Source: Undibacterium cyanobacteriorum
GTDB lineage: Bacteria > Pseudomonadota > Gammaproteobacteria > Burkholderiales > Burkholderiaceae_D
Assembly: GCF_031326225.1 (NCBI RefSeq)
Contig: NZ_CP133720.1
Span: 3,844,001 to 3,908,000 of the forward strand
DNA: 64,000 nucleotides
Direction: 5' to 3'
In this document: positions 43,560 through 52,416 of the stretch, piece by piece
Layout of the letters: each line of letters opens with the position of its first letter
How positions within the stretch are numbered: position 1 is the first letter of the stretch
Position numbers and translations under genes: made by a program
Notes under the pieces: model-generated
What the model saw: only the letters and a program-made list of their open reading frames with translations
What the model was told of the DNA's origin: nothing
Database searches by the model: none

Positions 43560-43622
43560 TAATCACTCCTCAAGAACAGCCCCCCAAAAAAATGGGAAAC
43601 TAAGATGGGGTCGAATAAAACT

Positions 43623-45500
43623 TTAAAAGAAACGGCGTACAAACAGATCCCATTGCGAGCGTGAGAACCCGGTCATCCTTTCACGTTTCCAAGCGAAATG
43701 GAGTGACCAAGTTTGTCCGTCAAAGTATTTTACTTGTTCCCATTGTACGCGGCTTAGCGCTTGCTGGTCGCGCTCGAGATTGGAAACCTGGCTGAGGCGC
43801 ACAATCATTTTGCTATCAAACAGGCTACGCACCACCATCGTCACCTGCGGCTCAAGGTATAAGCGCCATTGATCGCTGCGATTGGAGAGGCCGCCGTTCA
43901 ACATCGCAGCGATATCGATATCGTCGAAGACGCGCCAACTCAAGCCACGTCCTGCTCCCAACTGCCAACGCAGAGCATTGCCTCCATCTTGCTTAGGCTG
44001 GCGCGCTAACTCAACCAGTACGGCATTCGACCAAGTGCGCGTCAAACCATCATACGGCATCAGCAATTGACTCGAGTACACCGTCATGCGTTCTAGCTGC
44101 AAGGACCGCCGATCCAGTCCGACCAGCAGACTGGTTTCAAATACGCGTAAATCGCTCTCCGTATTGTAGGTGCGGTTATCATCACTCAGATGGTGCGAAG
44201 CCGGATTGATGACGAAACGAAGATTGTTCGCTTTTCCTTGACGCGTTAATCCCAGATCCCATTGCGAATCCTGCGGCGAATTCGCTGGATCTTTCAAACT
44301 CTCAAACTGGAACTCGGGCGATGGTAGTTGTCTTCTATTTTCACGTAGCGATTGACGGTAAGCTGCGACTTCTGGTCCCTTGAGGAGCTCACGATCGGTC
44401 AAATAGGCAGCATAGGTATCAGCCAATGCGAGCATTTGTGCCTTTGCCGCATCCGAAATTGGGGCCGTGAACGATATGCTTTGCTGCTGTTTGACCGCTT
44501 CCGCCACGTGTTCAACTTGGCTAGCTGTCAAACCTGTTTGGTAAGCGCGCAATAACCATTGATTCGGCGCATGCACCCGACTGCTCTCAATCAAATTCAA
44601 GGCATAGGCTCGCTTGACGACATCTTTAGGCGTGACCCAGAAGCCACTTTTGTCGAGGGACTTTCCAGCGGCCACCGCAATTACGAAATCGAGCAAGGTG
44701 GCGCAATTATATTTTTGAAAAAAGTAGGTGAGCTTAGCCTGCTTGAGTTCAATCAAGTGTGCTTGCAATAAGCGTCTTTGGGCGGCTGAAAAACGCAACT
44801 CATATTCCCACACGCTACGCTGCTCTTCTCCCACATATAGTTGCAGCTTCTCGCTATATGGCGACAAAGAAAAATAGCCTAGCTTGCCGATCACCATGCT
44901 ATCGAAAAAAAGTTTAGGAAGGTTATAGCCCGCTGCATCGGTAAAGAAAGACACCGCGTGTTCCGTGCTTTGTCCCATGGAACTCTTGCCCGATAGTTTG
45001 AGGAACACGTGTCCCATCATGCTGGAGGCCTGCGTAATATTTTCGGCAGCGAACACCAAATCAACACGTTCGGCTGGTGCTCGTGTTAAAAATTCTTGTA
45101 GTTCATCGCATGATTCGAGTGCTTGCTCTGGAATCGCAAGTGCCTCTCGCAACCACAGGTATCGTGCTGGATAACGGCATACAGCGCCCGCTTCGCCACT
45201 CATCAGCCACGCAATCGTCAAATTCAACTCGCGCTCGAGTTCTGGCGTATCAGCGCTCAAAAGGAACTTTGACGAAGTAATATGAAATCCGCCTTGATCC
45301 GCATGTAATAAGGCGGACCACATCGGTGACTTGGCAAGCGCTAATTGGTGCGCCTTTTGTTGATAAGCTGAAATCGAATTAAGCTCATCCGCCTCACTCG
45401 CTTGCGCTGACTGGGTCGAGGTGAAGAACAGAATCAGGATCGAAAAAAAAGCGGCCAGATAGCCGCCTTTTCGAGCTTGGTGAGAAGCGCTTATTTGCAT
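43623..45500 (-). CDS. DUF4105 (Lnb N-terminal-like) exported protein
   Basis: A 625-residue protein with a signal peptide (AAFFSILILFFTSTQSAQAS). The central part matches DUF4105, the domain found at the N-terminus of the lipoprotein N-acyltransferase Lnb. The proposed active residues are a His in MMGHVFLKL (about residue 163) and a Cys in QKYNCATLLDF (about 265). The C-terminal 250 residues or so have repeated aromatic strands and end in FVRRFF, like an outer-membrane barrel. Its start overlaps the end of a small lipoprotein gene by ten bases. Proteobacteria already use Lnt, so an Lnb-like role is uncertain; a thiol-peptidase or acyltransferase-like enzyme at the envelope is possible. Confidence 0.85.
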   Translation of the reverse strand: MQISASHQARKGGYLAAFFSILILFFTSTQSAQASEADELNSISAYQQKAHQLALAKSPMWSALLHADQGGFHITSSKFLLSADTPELERELNLTIAWLMSGEAGAVCRYPARYLWLREALAIPEQALESCDELQEFLTRAPAERVDLVFAAENITQASSMMGHVFLKLSGKSSMGQSTEHAVSFFTDAAGYNLPKLFFDSMVIGKLGYFSLSPYSEKLQLYVGEEQRSVWEYELRFSAAQRRLLQAHLIELKQAKLTYFFQKYNCATLLDFVIAVAAGKSLDKSGFWVTPKDVVKRAYALNLIESSRVHAPNQWLLRAYQTGLTASQVEHVAEAVKQQQSISFTAPISDAAKAQMLALADTYAAYLTDRELLKGPEVAAYRQSLRENRRQLPSPEFQFESLKDPANSPQDSQWDLGLTRQGKANNLRFVINPASHHLSDDNRTYNTESDLRVFETSLLVGLDRRSLQLERMTVYSSQLLMPYDGLTRTWSNAVLVELARQPKQDGGNALRWQLGAGRGLSWRVFDDIDIAAMLNGGLSNRSDQWRLYLEPQVTMVVRSLFDSKMIVRLSQVSNLERDQQALSRVQWEQVKYFDGQTWSLHFAWKRERMTGFSRSQWDLFVRRFF

Positions 45501-45853
45501 GAAACAACAACGTTCTCAGAGTAGCGCCACATTTTTTCTGTGGAATAGTCTGTGGAAGAACCCAAAGTACCGCCAGTCAAAATGTTGATGAAGAATTTAC
45601 CATCGACGCCTTTTTCCGCAACCGTTTCTTTGGCACAGCCTTCTGTCGTTACCAAGAAAACTTTGTTTTTGTTTTCACGTGTCAAATTAACGATACCTGG
45701 GCCTTTGAATTGAACGCCATCCACTGTACCGGCGATTTCTTTACCGTTGGAAGCGGACACATTCACTGCCTGAGTTTTGTCGTTCAAAATAGATGCGCAA
45801 CCAGTCATTGCCAGTGTCGACGCCACTACAGACATTGCTAGGATTTTTTTCAT
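45491..45853 (-). CDS. Small lipoprotein, unknown function
   Basis: A 120-residue lipoprotein with a lipobox ending at Cys19 (TLAMTGCASI). The mature part is a small beta-rich domain (QAVNVSASNGKEIAGTVDGV, KVFLVTTEGCAKETVAEKG) with two further cysteines. The segment CASILNDKTQAVNV resembles the start of several short lipoproteins of unknown role. It is the first gene of a two-gene unit with the DUF4105 protein, overlapping it by ten bases. Being lipidated and coupled to a DUF4105 protein, it may be its partner or substrate (inference). Confidence 0.8.
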   Translation of the reverse strand: MKKILAMSVVASTLAMTGCASILNDKTQAVNVSASNGKEIAGTVDGVQFKGPGIVNLTRENKNKVFLVTTEGCAKETVAEKGVDGKFFINILTGGTLGSSTDYSTEKMWRYSENVVVSCK

Positions 45854-46048
45854 TGTTATATCTCTTGAAAAGTTTATTGAATTTTATTCAACTGACGTTG
45901 AAAGGGGATTATAGCGGAATTTACAATTAATAAATTATTAAAATAACATTATTTTTGAAAATTCACTTTCAGAATTTCATAAACTTTTTTGGCGATTTCA
46001 ATACGCCTTGCCACATCCCCTCTGCCTACTAATTCGTTTCAACTCCCA

Positions 46049-46699
46049 TTAAGATCCAATAAGCTCCAGTAAATTCGCCTCGACTTGCTCAAGCTTGGCG
46101 TAACCTGAGGCGATCATATGCAAGCCACTTTCTTTCACCAAACATAACACGGGAAAGCCTCGAATGCCCCAGCGTTGAATCTGTTCAAAATGCAAACGAG
46201 TCTCTTCTCGTGTTGAGGGTGCCTGCAAAGTTTCAAGGAAACTTGCCACATCAAATGCACCGTCGCCTTGACCTTGGTTGAGCGCATCTACACAAACTTG
46301 TGCCAACACTTCGTCTTTGGTGACATCCAATCCTTGTGCGTAAAAAGCATGTTGCACGGCGCGGAATACGTTCAAAATTTGCTTCGCATCCAAATCGTCC
46401 GCCAACAATTTCACGGCCACCACTGCCCGACATGCTGGTTCAGTATCGAAGATAAATCCGGGTTTATTGAGTCCATTCATATCAAACGGCAAACCACTGA
46501 CCTCTTGCACACGCTGCCAATGCGAAAGGATCATCTGACGCGTGTCGTCATCCATGACTTCTGTGTTGTAGGCGCGCAGCCCACCGAGTACGATGTCAAG
46601 CTCCGCATGAGGAATGCGATCTAACAGTTTCTGTAATTCCAAACTAAAGGCATAGCACCATGAACACATGGGGTCTGCGATATATAAAAATTTGCTCAT
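46049..46699 (-). CDS. DsbA-family (FrnE-like) thioredoxin-fold protein
   Basis: A 216-residue cytoplasmic protein with no signal peptide. The active site is CSWC in ADPMCSWCYAFSLEL at residues 12-15. An alpha-helical insertion (VAVKLLADDLDAKQILNVFR) and the C-terminal strand with the GFPVLCLV loop follow. This is the DsbA/2-hydroxychromene-2-carboxylate isomerase superfamily in the FrnE-like branch. A disulfide exchange or glutathione-linked role in the cytoplasm is likely. It is a single gene upstream (in genome order) of anmK. Confidence 0.88.
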   Translation of the reverse strand: MSKFLYIADPMCSWCYAFSLELQKLLDRIPHAELDIVLGGLRAYNTEVMDDDTRQMILSHWQRVQEVSGLPFDMNGLNKPGFIFDTEPACRAVVAVKLLADDLDAKQILNVFRAVQHAFYAQGLDVTKDEVLAQVCVDALNQGQGDGAFDVASFLETLQAPSTREETRLHFEQIQRWGIRGFPVLCLVKESGLHMIASGYAKLEQVEANLLELIGS

Positions 46700-46790
46700 A
46701 AAAATCTCGCCTCGCGGCTCTCTTGTTAGATTTCGTTAGATTTATTTTGACGCGTGGTGACGCCATTCGAACTCTTGTGCGCCTTTTGTT

Positions 46791-48014
46791 TTAAGCGGGA
46801 TACATGGCACCTAAAATACGCGGCCCAGCAGCACCTGTCACGTCTTCTACATTACCCGGTTGACGTTCCGCGAAGCACTGCGCCAACCACGCAAAAGCTA
46901 AGGCTTCCACTTGATCAGGCGCCACACCAAGGGTGGCCGTCGATGATACGGGAATCACCCTCCCCGACCGTGGCGGCTGACCAAACTGCTGCAAAAATTC
47001 AGCAAGTTGTTCCATGAGAAAATCATTGAAAGCACCACCACCGCAAACAAATACTGCTGCACATTCGGTTGCGTGCGACATGATTTCTTTGGCGATCGTT
47101 TTAGCAGTTAGGGCACATAAGGTGGCCTGCACATCTTCAATCGTGATTGAATTTTGCTGTGGCGATTGCGCTTCAAAGGCAGCGAGTTTTTGGTCAAGCC
47201 ATGCGAGATGAAAAGTATCACGTCCCGTGCTTTTAGGCGGTGCCAAGTTGAAAAACGCTTCTTCACACAGGCAGTTTAAGAAAGCCTCGTTGACCTTGCC
47301 TGAACGAGCCCACTCACCATTGGCGTCATAGGTCTTGCCGTGGTGTCGTGCGATCCATGCATCCATCAAGACATTGCCCGGCCCTGTATCAAAACCAAAT
47401 GTACGACCATCACTATGCAGAATGCTGATATTGCTAATGCCGCCGATATTGACGACCACACGACACTCTTGCGCACTCGCAAAAATCGCGCGATGAAAAG
47501 CCGGTACCAAGGGTGCGCCTTGTCCGCCCGCTGCGACATCTCGACTACGAAAATCCGCGATCACATCGATGCCGCATAACTCTGCCAAACGCGCAGGATT
47601 ATTGGTTTGTCTGGTATAGCCTAGTTCAGGACGATGCCGTATGGTCTGGCCGTGGACACCAATTGCTCTGATGTTGAGCGTATTAGGATGTTCTGGGATC
47701 AGGGATTTTGTAGGTTCAAGATCTGATGCCTTAATCGCTGCTGCCGCCAATTCCAATAAGCGTTGCACGCAATGGGCATACTGCTCCACCACTTCATTAG
47801 CGAACAAAGCTTCTCGATGAATTTCATCGTATCCCGACTGTTGCAAAGCCATACCTTGCTCTCGCAGCGCGGCATCAAAAGGAATATGGGCTGTGGCGAG
47901 AATCCGCATTGGTTCTGTAGCTCGCGGCAAGTCGACCAAGACGCCATCCACGCCATCAAGACTGGTTCCCGACATTAAGCCGATATAGAGATTCGATTGT
48001 TGAAGCGTATTCAT
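46791..48014 (-). CDS. anmK: Anhydro-N-acetylmuramic acid kinase
   Basis: A 407-residue sugar kinase that phosphorylates anhydroMurNAc recovered from the cell wall, giving MurNAc-6-phosphate. It starts with YIGLMSGTSLDGVDGVLVDL, the ATP-binding signature. GVHGQTIRHRP, NIGGISN and FDTGPGNVLMDAWI are conserved. Length is slightly above the E. coli protein (369). It forms the usual betaproteobacterial neighbourhood with the M23 peptidase and tyrS. Confidence 0.96.
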   Translation of the reverse strand: MNTLQQSNLYIGLMSGTSLDGVDGVLVDLPRATEPMRILATAHIPFDAALREQGMALQQSGYDEIHREALFANEVVEQYAHCVQRLLELAAAAIKASDLEPTKSLIPEHPNTLNIRAIGVHGQTIRHRPELGYTRQTNNPARLAELCGIDVIADFRSRDVAAGGQGAPLVPAFHRAIFASAQECRVVVNIGGISNISILHSDGRTFGFDTGPGNVLMDAWIARHHGKTYDANGEWARSGKVNEAFLNCLCEEAFFNLAPPKSTGRDTFHLAWLDQKLAAFEAQSPQQNSITIEDVQATLCALTAKTIAKEIMSHATECAAVFVCGGGAFNDFLMEQLAEFLQQFGQPPRSGRVIPVSSTATLGVAPDQVEALAFAWLAQCFAERQPGNVEDVTGAAGPRILGAMYPA

Positions 48015-48101
48015 GGGATGATTGAATGAGTATGGCGGCTACTATAGGCAAAAGGCACAAAAATTGATGGATCGACTCTGCATCATGCCACAAGGCGAAT
48101 A

Positions 48102-48129
48102 AAAAAGCCGAACCACAGTCCGGCTTTTT
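48102..48129 (-). terminator. Intrinsic terminator of the M23 peptidase gene
   Basis: A 9-base stem AAAAAGCCG/CGGCTTTTT with a 10-base loop. On the minus strand it ends in a T-run and lies about 35 bases after the peptidase stop, before anmK. The symmetric A/T flanks would also allow rightward termination. Confidence 0.8.
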
Positions 48130-48162
48130 ATGATGCAAGAAGCGATTAAATCTTTAGCTCGA

Positions 48163-49566
48163 TCAACGCGCAGCTGTGCGTGCTGCCGAACCGCGTTCTG
48201 GGCGCAAGAGATTAAAACGATGTTCCATATCTGCCGCGACGGTGCGGAAGCGTGGCATATCATTAGCGGCCAACGCAGCTGCGCTTTGAACACTAATCGT
48301 ATTAGGATCACGGGCTTCGCCGTTGACGCGGAATTCATAATGCAAATGAGGACCGGTCGACCAACCCGTTGAACCTACATAGCCAATCACCTCACCTTGC
48401 ATGACACGGGCGCCTTTGCGCACGGCGATGCGACTCATATGTCCATAAGCAGTGCTGTAGCCGTTCCAGTGCTTGATAATAACCATATTGCCGTAGCCGC
48501 CTTGCACACCAGCATGATCGATGGTGCCATCTGCTGAAGCGCGAATCGGGGTTCCTGTCACTGCAGCAAAGTCGATACCCTTATGTGCTTTCCATTTACC
48601 AGAAATCGGATGGATACGCATCGAGAAGCCAGACGAGATACGGGAGAATTCCAATGGCGATTTCAAGAAAGCTTTTTTCAAAGACCTCCCATCGAAGCTG
48701 TAGTAACCACCCTCGCCTGCACCTTCGTCAAACCATACGGCTTGGAATAACTTGCCGGCATTACGGAACTCACCAGAAAGCAAACGACCGGTCTTGACCA
48801 TTTCGCCGTTCTGCCAAAAAGTCTCATACACGATATTGAAGTAGTCGCCGCGCTGTAACTTGTAAAAATCAATATTGGTCTCGAACATCTTGACGATTTG
48901 GTCCGCTACCGCGCCAGGAATCAAGGCTTTATCGGTCGCTACGTACAAAGAAGATTGGATCTCGCCTGAACGCATTTCAATACGACGCTCATATTGTTCG
49001 GCCAATTCTTCAGCACGGAAGTCGCCATGTTCGTCGCGCGAAATCACCAAGGTTTTGCTGTTTTGTTTGCCATCATCTTGCAAACCGACACGCAACCATT
49101 CCAACAAACCATCGTCAGTGGTTTTCGCACGTACGGTGCGGCCTGCGCGTGCTTGCACCAAAGTGCGTGCCACAGCATCGGTCTTAATGAAGTTACTGGC
49201 CTTACTATCGTCAACACCAAGGCGTTGTAGCAAGGATGCCAAACTATCGCCACGTTGCACTTTCTCTTCTTTGATGAAGTGCTGCGGTTGCAAGATGATT
49301 TTCGCCATTTGCTCTTCTAAAGAAGGCAAAGGCAATTCTTGTACGATGGTTTTGACAGGCAAATCGGCTGCATCTGGCGCCAACGGCGCTACACCAACCG
49401 CACCAACTGCACAGACGGCGAAAAATAAAGCACTGAAAGAAAGCACGCGTGATGGACGCATCGTGCGCACACTTTGCACGGCACTTTGTATGGTTTCTTG
49501 GGCTTTAACTTGCGCGGAAGCGGTCAGATTTGCAGCTAGATGACGGAATTTATCTAAGAATCGCAT
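48163..49566 (-). CDS. M23-family murein endopeptidase (MepM-like)
   Basis: A 467-residue zinc peptidase that cuts peptidoglycan cross-links. An N-terminal membrane helix (VLSFSALFFAVCAVGAVGVA) is followed by a LysM/OapA-type domain (VQRGDSLASLLQRLG), then the M23 domain near residue 310-420. The zinc ligands are in KAHKGIDFA (His and Asp) and HLHYE. All are intact. The protein is anchored in the inner membrane facing the periplasm. It is divergent from tyrS and precedes anmK in the same direction, so cell-wall cutting and recycling genes are next to each other. Confidence 0.93.
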   Translation of the reverse strand: MRFLDKFRHLAANLTASAQVKAQETIQSAVQSVRTMRPSRVLSFSALFFAVCAVGAVGVAPLAPDAADLPVKTIVQELPLPSLEEQMAKIILQPQHFIKEEKVQRGDSLASLLQRLGVDDSKASNFIKTDAVARTLVQARAGRTVRAKTTDDGLLEWLRVGLQDDGKQNSKTLVISRDEHGDFRAEELAEQYERRIEMRSGEIQSSLYVATDKALIPGAVADQIVKMFETNIDFYKLQRGDYFNIVYETFWQNGEMVKTGRLLSGEFRNAGKLFQAVWFDEGAGEGGYYSFDGRSLKKAFLKSPLEFSRISSGFSMRIHPISGKWKAHKGIDFAAVTGTPIRASADGTIDHAGVQGGYGNMVIIKHWNGYSTAYGHMSRIAVRKGARVMQGEVIGYVGSTGWSTGPHLHYEFRVNGEARDPNTISVQSAAALAANDMPRFRTVAADMEHRFNLLRPERGSAARTAAR

Positions 49567-50020
49567 GCAATAAGTTAAAATTAGGGCTTCGTGGCGATTT
49601 CCCGGTGGTACGCCACGAACAGCGTGTTAGCAAACCCACTCCTCGTATGATTTATTATGCGGACTAGCTCAGCTCTTCGATTTGAGGCCAGCTGTCGAGT
49701 AGAATAAGCGGGGGCTTAAAAATAGTCGCCTGATTGTAAAGCAAATGGCGAATAATGCAAGCCTAGAATCGGGCTCAACAAGATCAAGATTTGATCTGTT
49801 CGACATCAAGCCACAAGCTGTCTGTCGCACCGCAAAAGAATATCAAAACCACTAGCTGATTATTCAAGATAACTCAGTGTCGGAATTACAGCGCTAAATT
49901 ATGGATGCCTCGTATTGCCACGCTAGACTTTCAAACTGATCAGCACATAAGATAGCACCCTGGGATTTTTAATAACGAACTAAACTCACTCGCCAACGCG
50001 AGCTCTTTTTTTGAATCATC
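49567..50020. other. Divergent peptidase/tyrS control region
   Basis: A 454-base gap between divergent genes. It should hold both promoters, but no strong hexamer pair was identified. The right end holds a short hairpin and T-run (listed separately). No small gene was supported. Confidence 0.5.
49989..50012 (+). promoter_or_regulatory. Terminator-like hairpin just upstream of tyrS
   Basis: A 5-base stem CTCGC/GCGAG with a CAAC loop (49989-50002) is followed three bases later by seven T. It ends nine bases before the tyrS start codon, where a ribosome-binding site would be expected. It could be a weak attenuator or a chance structure. Confidence 0.35.
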
Positions 50021-51280
50021 ATGACATCGCCACAAACTAACGACAAAGCGCAAGACACTTCTAAATTGCTTCCTCTTTCCGACGCAGTGCAACACGCACT
50101 CGCTGTGACGAAGCGTGGTGTGGATGAATTACTGATCGAATCAGAGTTTGCCCAAAAATTGGCGCGCAGTGAACAATCTGGCAAGCCATTGCGTATCAAA
50201 CTGGGCTTAGATCCAACCGCGCCTGATTTGCATTTAGGTCACACCGTGGTGCTCAACAAAATGCGTCAGTTGCAAGACCTTGGTCACACCGTGATCTTTT
50301 TGATCGGCGACTTTACCTCGATGATCGGTGATCCATCGGGCCGCAATGCGACACGCCCACCGCTGTCGCGTGAACAAATCGAAGAAAACGCGCAAACCTA
50401 TTTCAAGCAAGCGTCTTTGGTACTCGATGCCAGCAAAACTGAGATTCGCTACAACTCCGAATGGTGCGATGCCTTGGGTTCGCGCGGCATGATCCAATTG
50501 GCTTCTCGTTACACCGTGGCCCGCATGATGGAGCGCGATGATTTCACCAAACGCTTCAAAGCCGGCACGCCGATTTCTGTGCACGAATTTCTCTATCCTT
50601 TGATGCAAGGTTACGACTCGGTGGCCTTGAACGCTGACCTCGAACTCGGTGGTACCGATCAGAAATTCAATCTCTTGGTCGGCCGTGAATTGCAAAAAGA
50701 CTTTGGCCAAGAACAGCAATGTATTTTGACCATGCCTTTGTTGGAAGGCTTGGACGGCGTCGAAAAAATGTCGAAGTCCAAAAACAATTACATTGCGATC
50801 ACCGAGCCAGCCAATACCATGTTCGCCAAGGTCATGAGTATTTCTGATGAAATGATGTGGCGTTATTACGATTTACTGTCCTTCTGTTCGTTGGAACAAA
50901 TCGCGCAATACAAAAAATCAGTCGCCGAAGGTCAAAATCCGCGCGATATCAAAGTCGCCTTGGCGCAAGAAATCGTAACGCGTTTCCACAGCCAACAAGC
51001 GGCGCAAGATGCTTTGGCCGATTTCGTGAACCGATCTAAAGGTGGCATTCCTGATGATGTGCCAGAAATGAATGTGACTGGCGCACCAATCGGCATCGCT
51101 CATTTGCTGAAACAAACGGGCTTGTGTGCGTCGACTTCGGAAGCGATTCGCATGATCGATCAAAACGGTGTGCGTATCGACGGCAATGTCGTCAGCGATA
51201 AACAATTGCAAATCCAAAGCGGCACCATGGTTTTGCAAGTCGGCAAACGTAAGTTCATGAAAGTCCATTTGTCGGCATGA
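50021..51280 (+). CDS. tyrS: Tyrosyl-tRNA synthetase
   Basis: A 419-residue class I synthetase that charges tRNA-Tyr. The HIGH motif is LHLGH (in APDLHLGHTVVLNKM) and the KMSKS motif is present in VEKMSKSKNNYI. The C-terminus has an S4 RNA-binding domain (TSEAIRMIDQNGVRIDGNVV). The sequence belongs to the TyrRS type with this S4 tail and a longer N-terminal lead, common in betaproteobacteria. There is no clear ribosome-binding site before the ATG; instead a small hairpin and T-run occupy that position. Confidence 0.97.
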   Translation: MTSPQTNDKAQDTSKLLPLSDAVQHALAVTKRGVDELLIESEFAQKLARSEQSGKPLRIKLGLDPTAPDLHLGHTVVLNKMRQLQDLGHTVIFLIGDFTSMIGDPSGRNATRPPLSREQIEENAQTYFKQASLVLDASKTEIRYNSEWCDALGSRGMIQLASRYTVARMMERDDFTKRFKAGTPISVHEFLYPLMQGYDSVALNADLELGGTDQKFNLLVGRELQKDFGQEQQCILTMPLLEGLDGVEKMSKSKNNYIAITEPANTMFAKVMSISDEMMWRYYDLLSFCSLEQIAQYKKSVAEGQNPRDIKVALAQEIVTRFHSQQAAQDALADFVNRSKGGIPDDVPEMNVTGAPIGIAHLLKQTGLCASTSEAIRMIDQNGVRIDGNVVSDKQLQIQSGTMVLQVGKRKFMKVHLSA

Positions 51281-51729
51281 TCGCTTTACTCCAACGCGTG
51301 AGCCACGCCAACGTCGTGGTGGATGGTCAAACCATCGGTGCCATCAACGCTGGCCTGATGGTACTAGTGTGCGCAGAACGAGAAGATACAGAAGCCGATG
51401 CCGCCGCCTTGCTCAAGAAACTCTTGAGTTATCGCGTGTTTGGTGATGATGCTGGCAAGATGAATCGCAGCATCACCGATGTGCAAGGTGGCTTGCTGTT
51501 GGTTCCGCAATTCACCCTCGCCGCTGATACGCAATCAGGCACTCGCCCCTCCTTCACACCAGCCGCGCCGCCAGAATTGGGCAAACAATTGTTTGATCAC
51601 TTCGTCACCCTTGCGCGTCAGCAGCATCCCACCGTCGAAACCGGACAGTTTGGTGCCGACATGAAGGTTAGCCTGACCAACGATGGCCCAGTGACGTTTT
51701 GGTTGCAAACCAAAGCAAAAACGAAGTGA
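51277..51729 (+). CDS. dtd: D-aminoacyl-tRNA deacylase
   Basis: A 150-residue proofreading enzyme that removes D-amino acids from tRNA. It begins MIALLQRVSHANVVVDGQTI and has the active-site SGTRPSFTPAA loop and the GxP motif near NDGPVTFWL. It overlaps tyrS by four bases (ATGA), so tyrosyl-tRNA formation and D-Tyr-tRNA editing are made together. The order tyrS-dtd is widely conserved. Confidence 0.97.
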   Translation: MIALLQRVSHANVVVDGQTIGAINAGLMVLVCAEREDTEADAAALLKKLLSYRVFGDDAGKMNRSITDVQGGLLLVPQFTLAADTQSGTRPSFTPAAPPELGKQLFDHFVTLARQQHPTVETGQFGADMKVSLTNDGPVTFWLQTKAKTK

Positions 51730-51736
51730 ACGCAAA

Positions 51737-52411
51737 GTGCATAATGTTAGTCCGCAGGTGACCGAGTTACTGTTGATACGCCACGGCGAAACCGCGTGGA
51801 ATGCCGTCCGTCGTCTACAAGGTCACCTCGATATCGGGCTCAACACCGAGGGGCAACGTCAAGCGCAAGCGCTCGGCCAACACTTGGCTACAGATAAACT
51901 CGCAGCCATTATCTCTAGCGATCTACAGCGCGCTTTGCATACAGCGCAAGCAATCGCCGACCAACAAAACATCGACGTGCAAATCGACGCCCGTTTGCGT
52001 GAACGTTGTTTCGGCGATTTCGAAGGCAAGCTGTATAGCGAGCTCCCCGATGTTTATCCCCAGGAATATGCGCTATGGCGTTCTCGCGACCCCGATCTGC
52101 ACTTCCCCGCAAAGCCAGAAGATCCTAACAATCGCGGCGAAAGTATCCGTGAATTTCACCAGCGAGTGATTGGCTGCCTACGCGACTACGCTGCTCACTA
52201 TGCAGGCCAACGCATCGCCTTAGTCGCCCACGGCGGCGTCCTCGAATGCGCTTGGCGCGAAGCATCAGGACTACCACTCAATGCCGAACGTGCAGTGACG
52301 ATTTTCAATGCCAGCATCAATCACTTCCGCTTCGAAAACGATCGCCTCCAGTTAATTGAATGGGGACAAGTCGCGCATTTGGAAAAAGAAGTACGCGACG
52401 AAATCACTTAG
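51737..52411 (+). CDS. Histidine phosphatase family protein (GpmB-like)
   Basis: A 224-residue branch-1 histidine phosphatase. The phospho-accepting His is in LLLIRHGETAWN, the second His in LVAHGGVLEC, and the acid Glu is in RLRERCFGDFEGKL, so the catalytic set is complete, unlike the operon paralogue at 3298. It follows dtd by seven bases. The start is a GTG at 51737; a second GTG at 51758 would trim seven residues. It is usually called a phosphoglycerate mutase, but the role is not proven. Its stop lies only a few bases from the end of the convergent mannosidase gene. Confidence 0.9.
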   Translation: MHNVSPQVTELLLIRHGETAWNAVRRLQGHLDIGLNTEGQRQAQALGQHLATDKLAAIISSDLQRALHTAQAIADQQNIDVQIDARLRERCFGDFEGKLYSELPDVYPQEYALWRSRDPDLHFPAKPEDPNNRGESIREFHQRVIGCLRDYAAHYAGQRIALVAHGGVLECAWREASGLPLNAERAVTIFNASINHFRFENDRLQLIEWGQVAHLEKEVRDEIT

Positions 52412-52416
52412 CTCAA

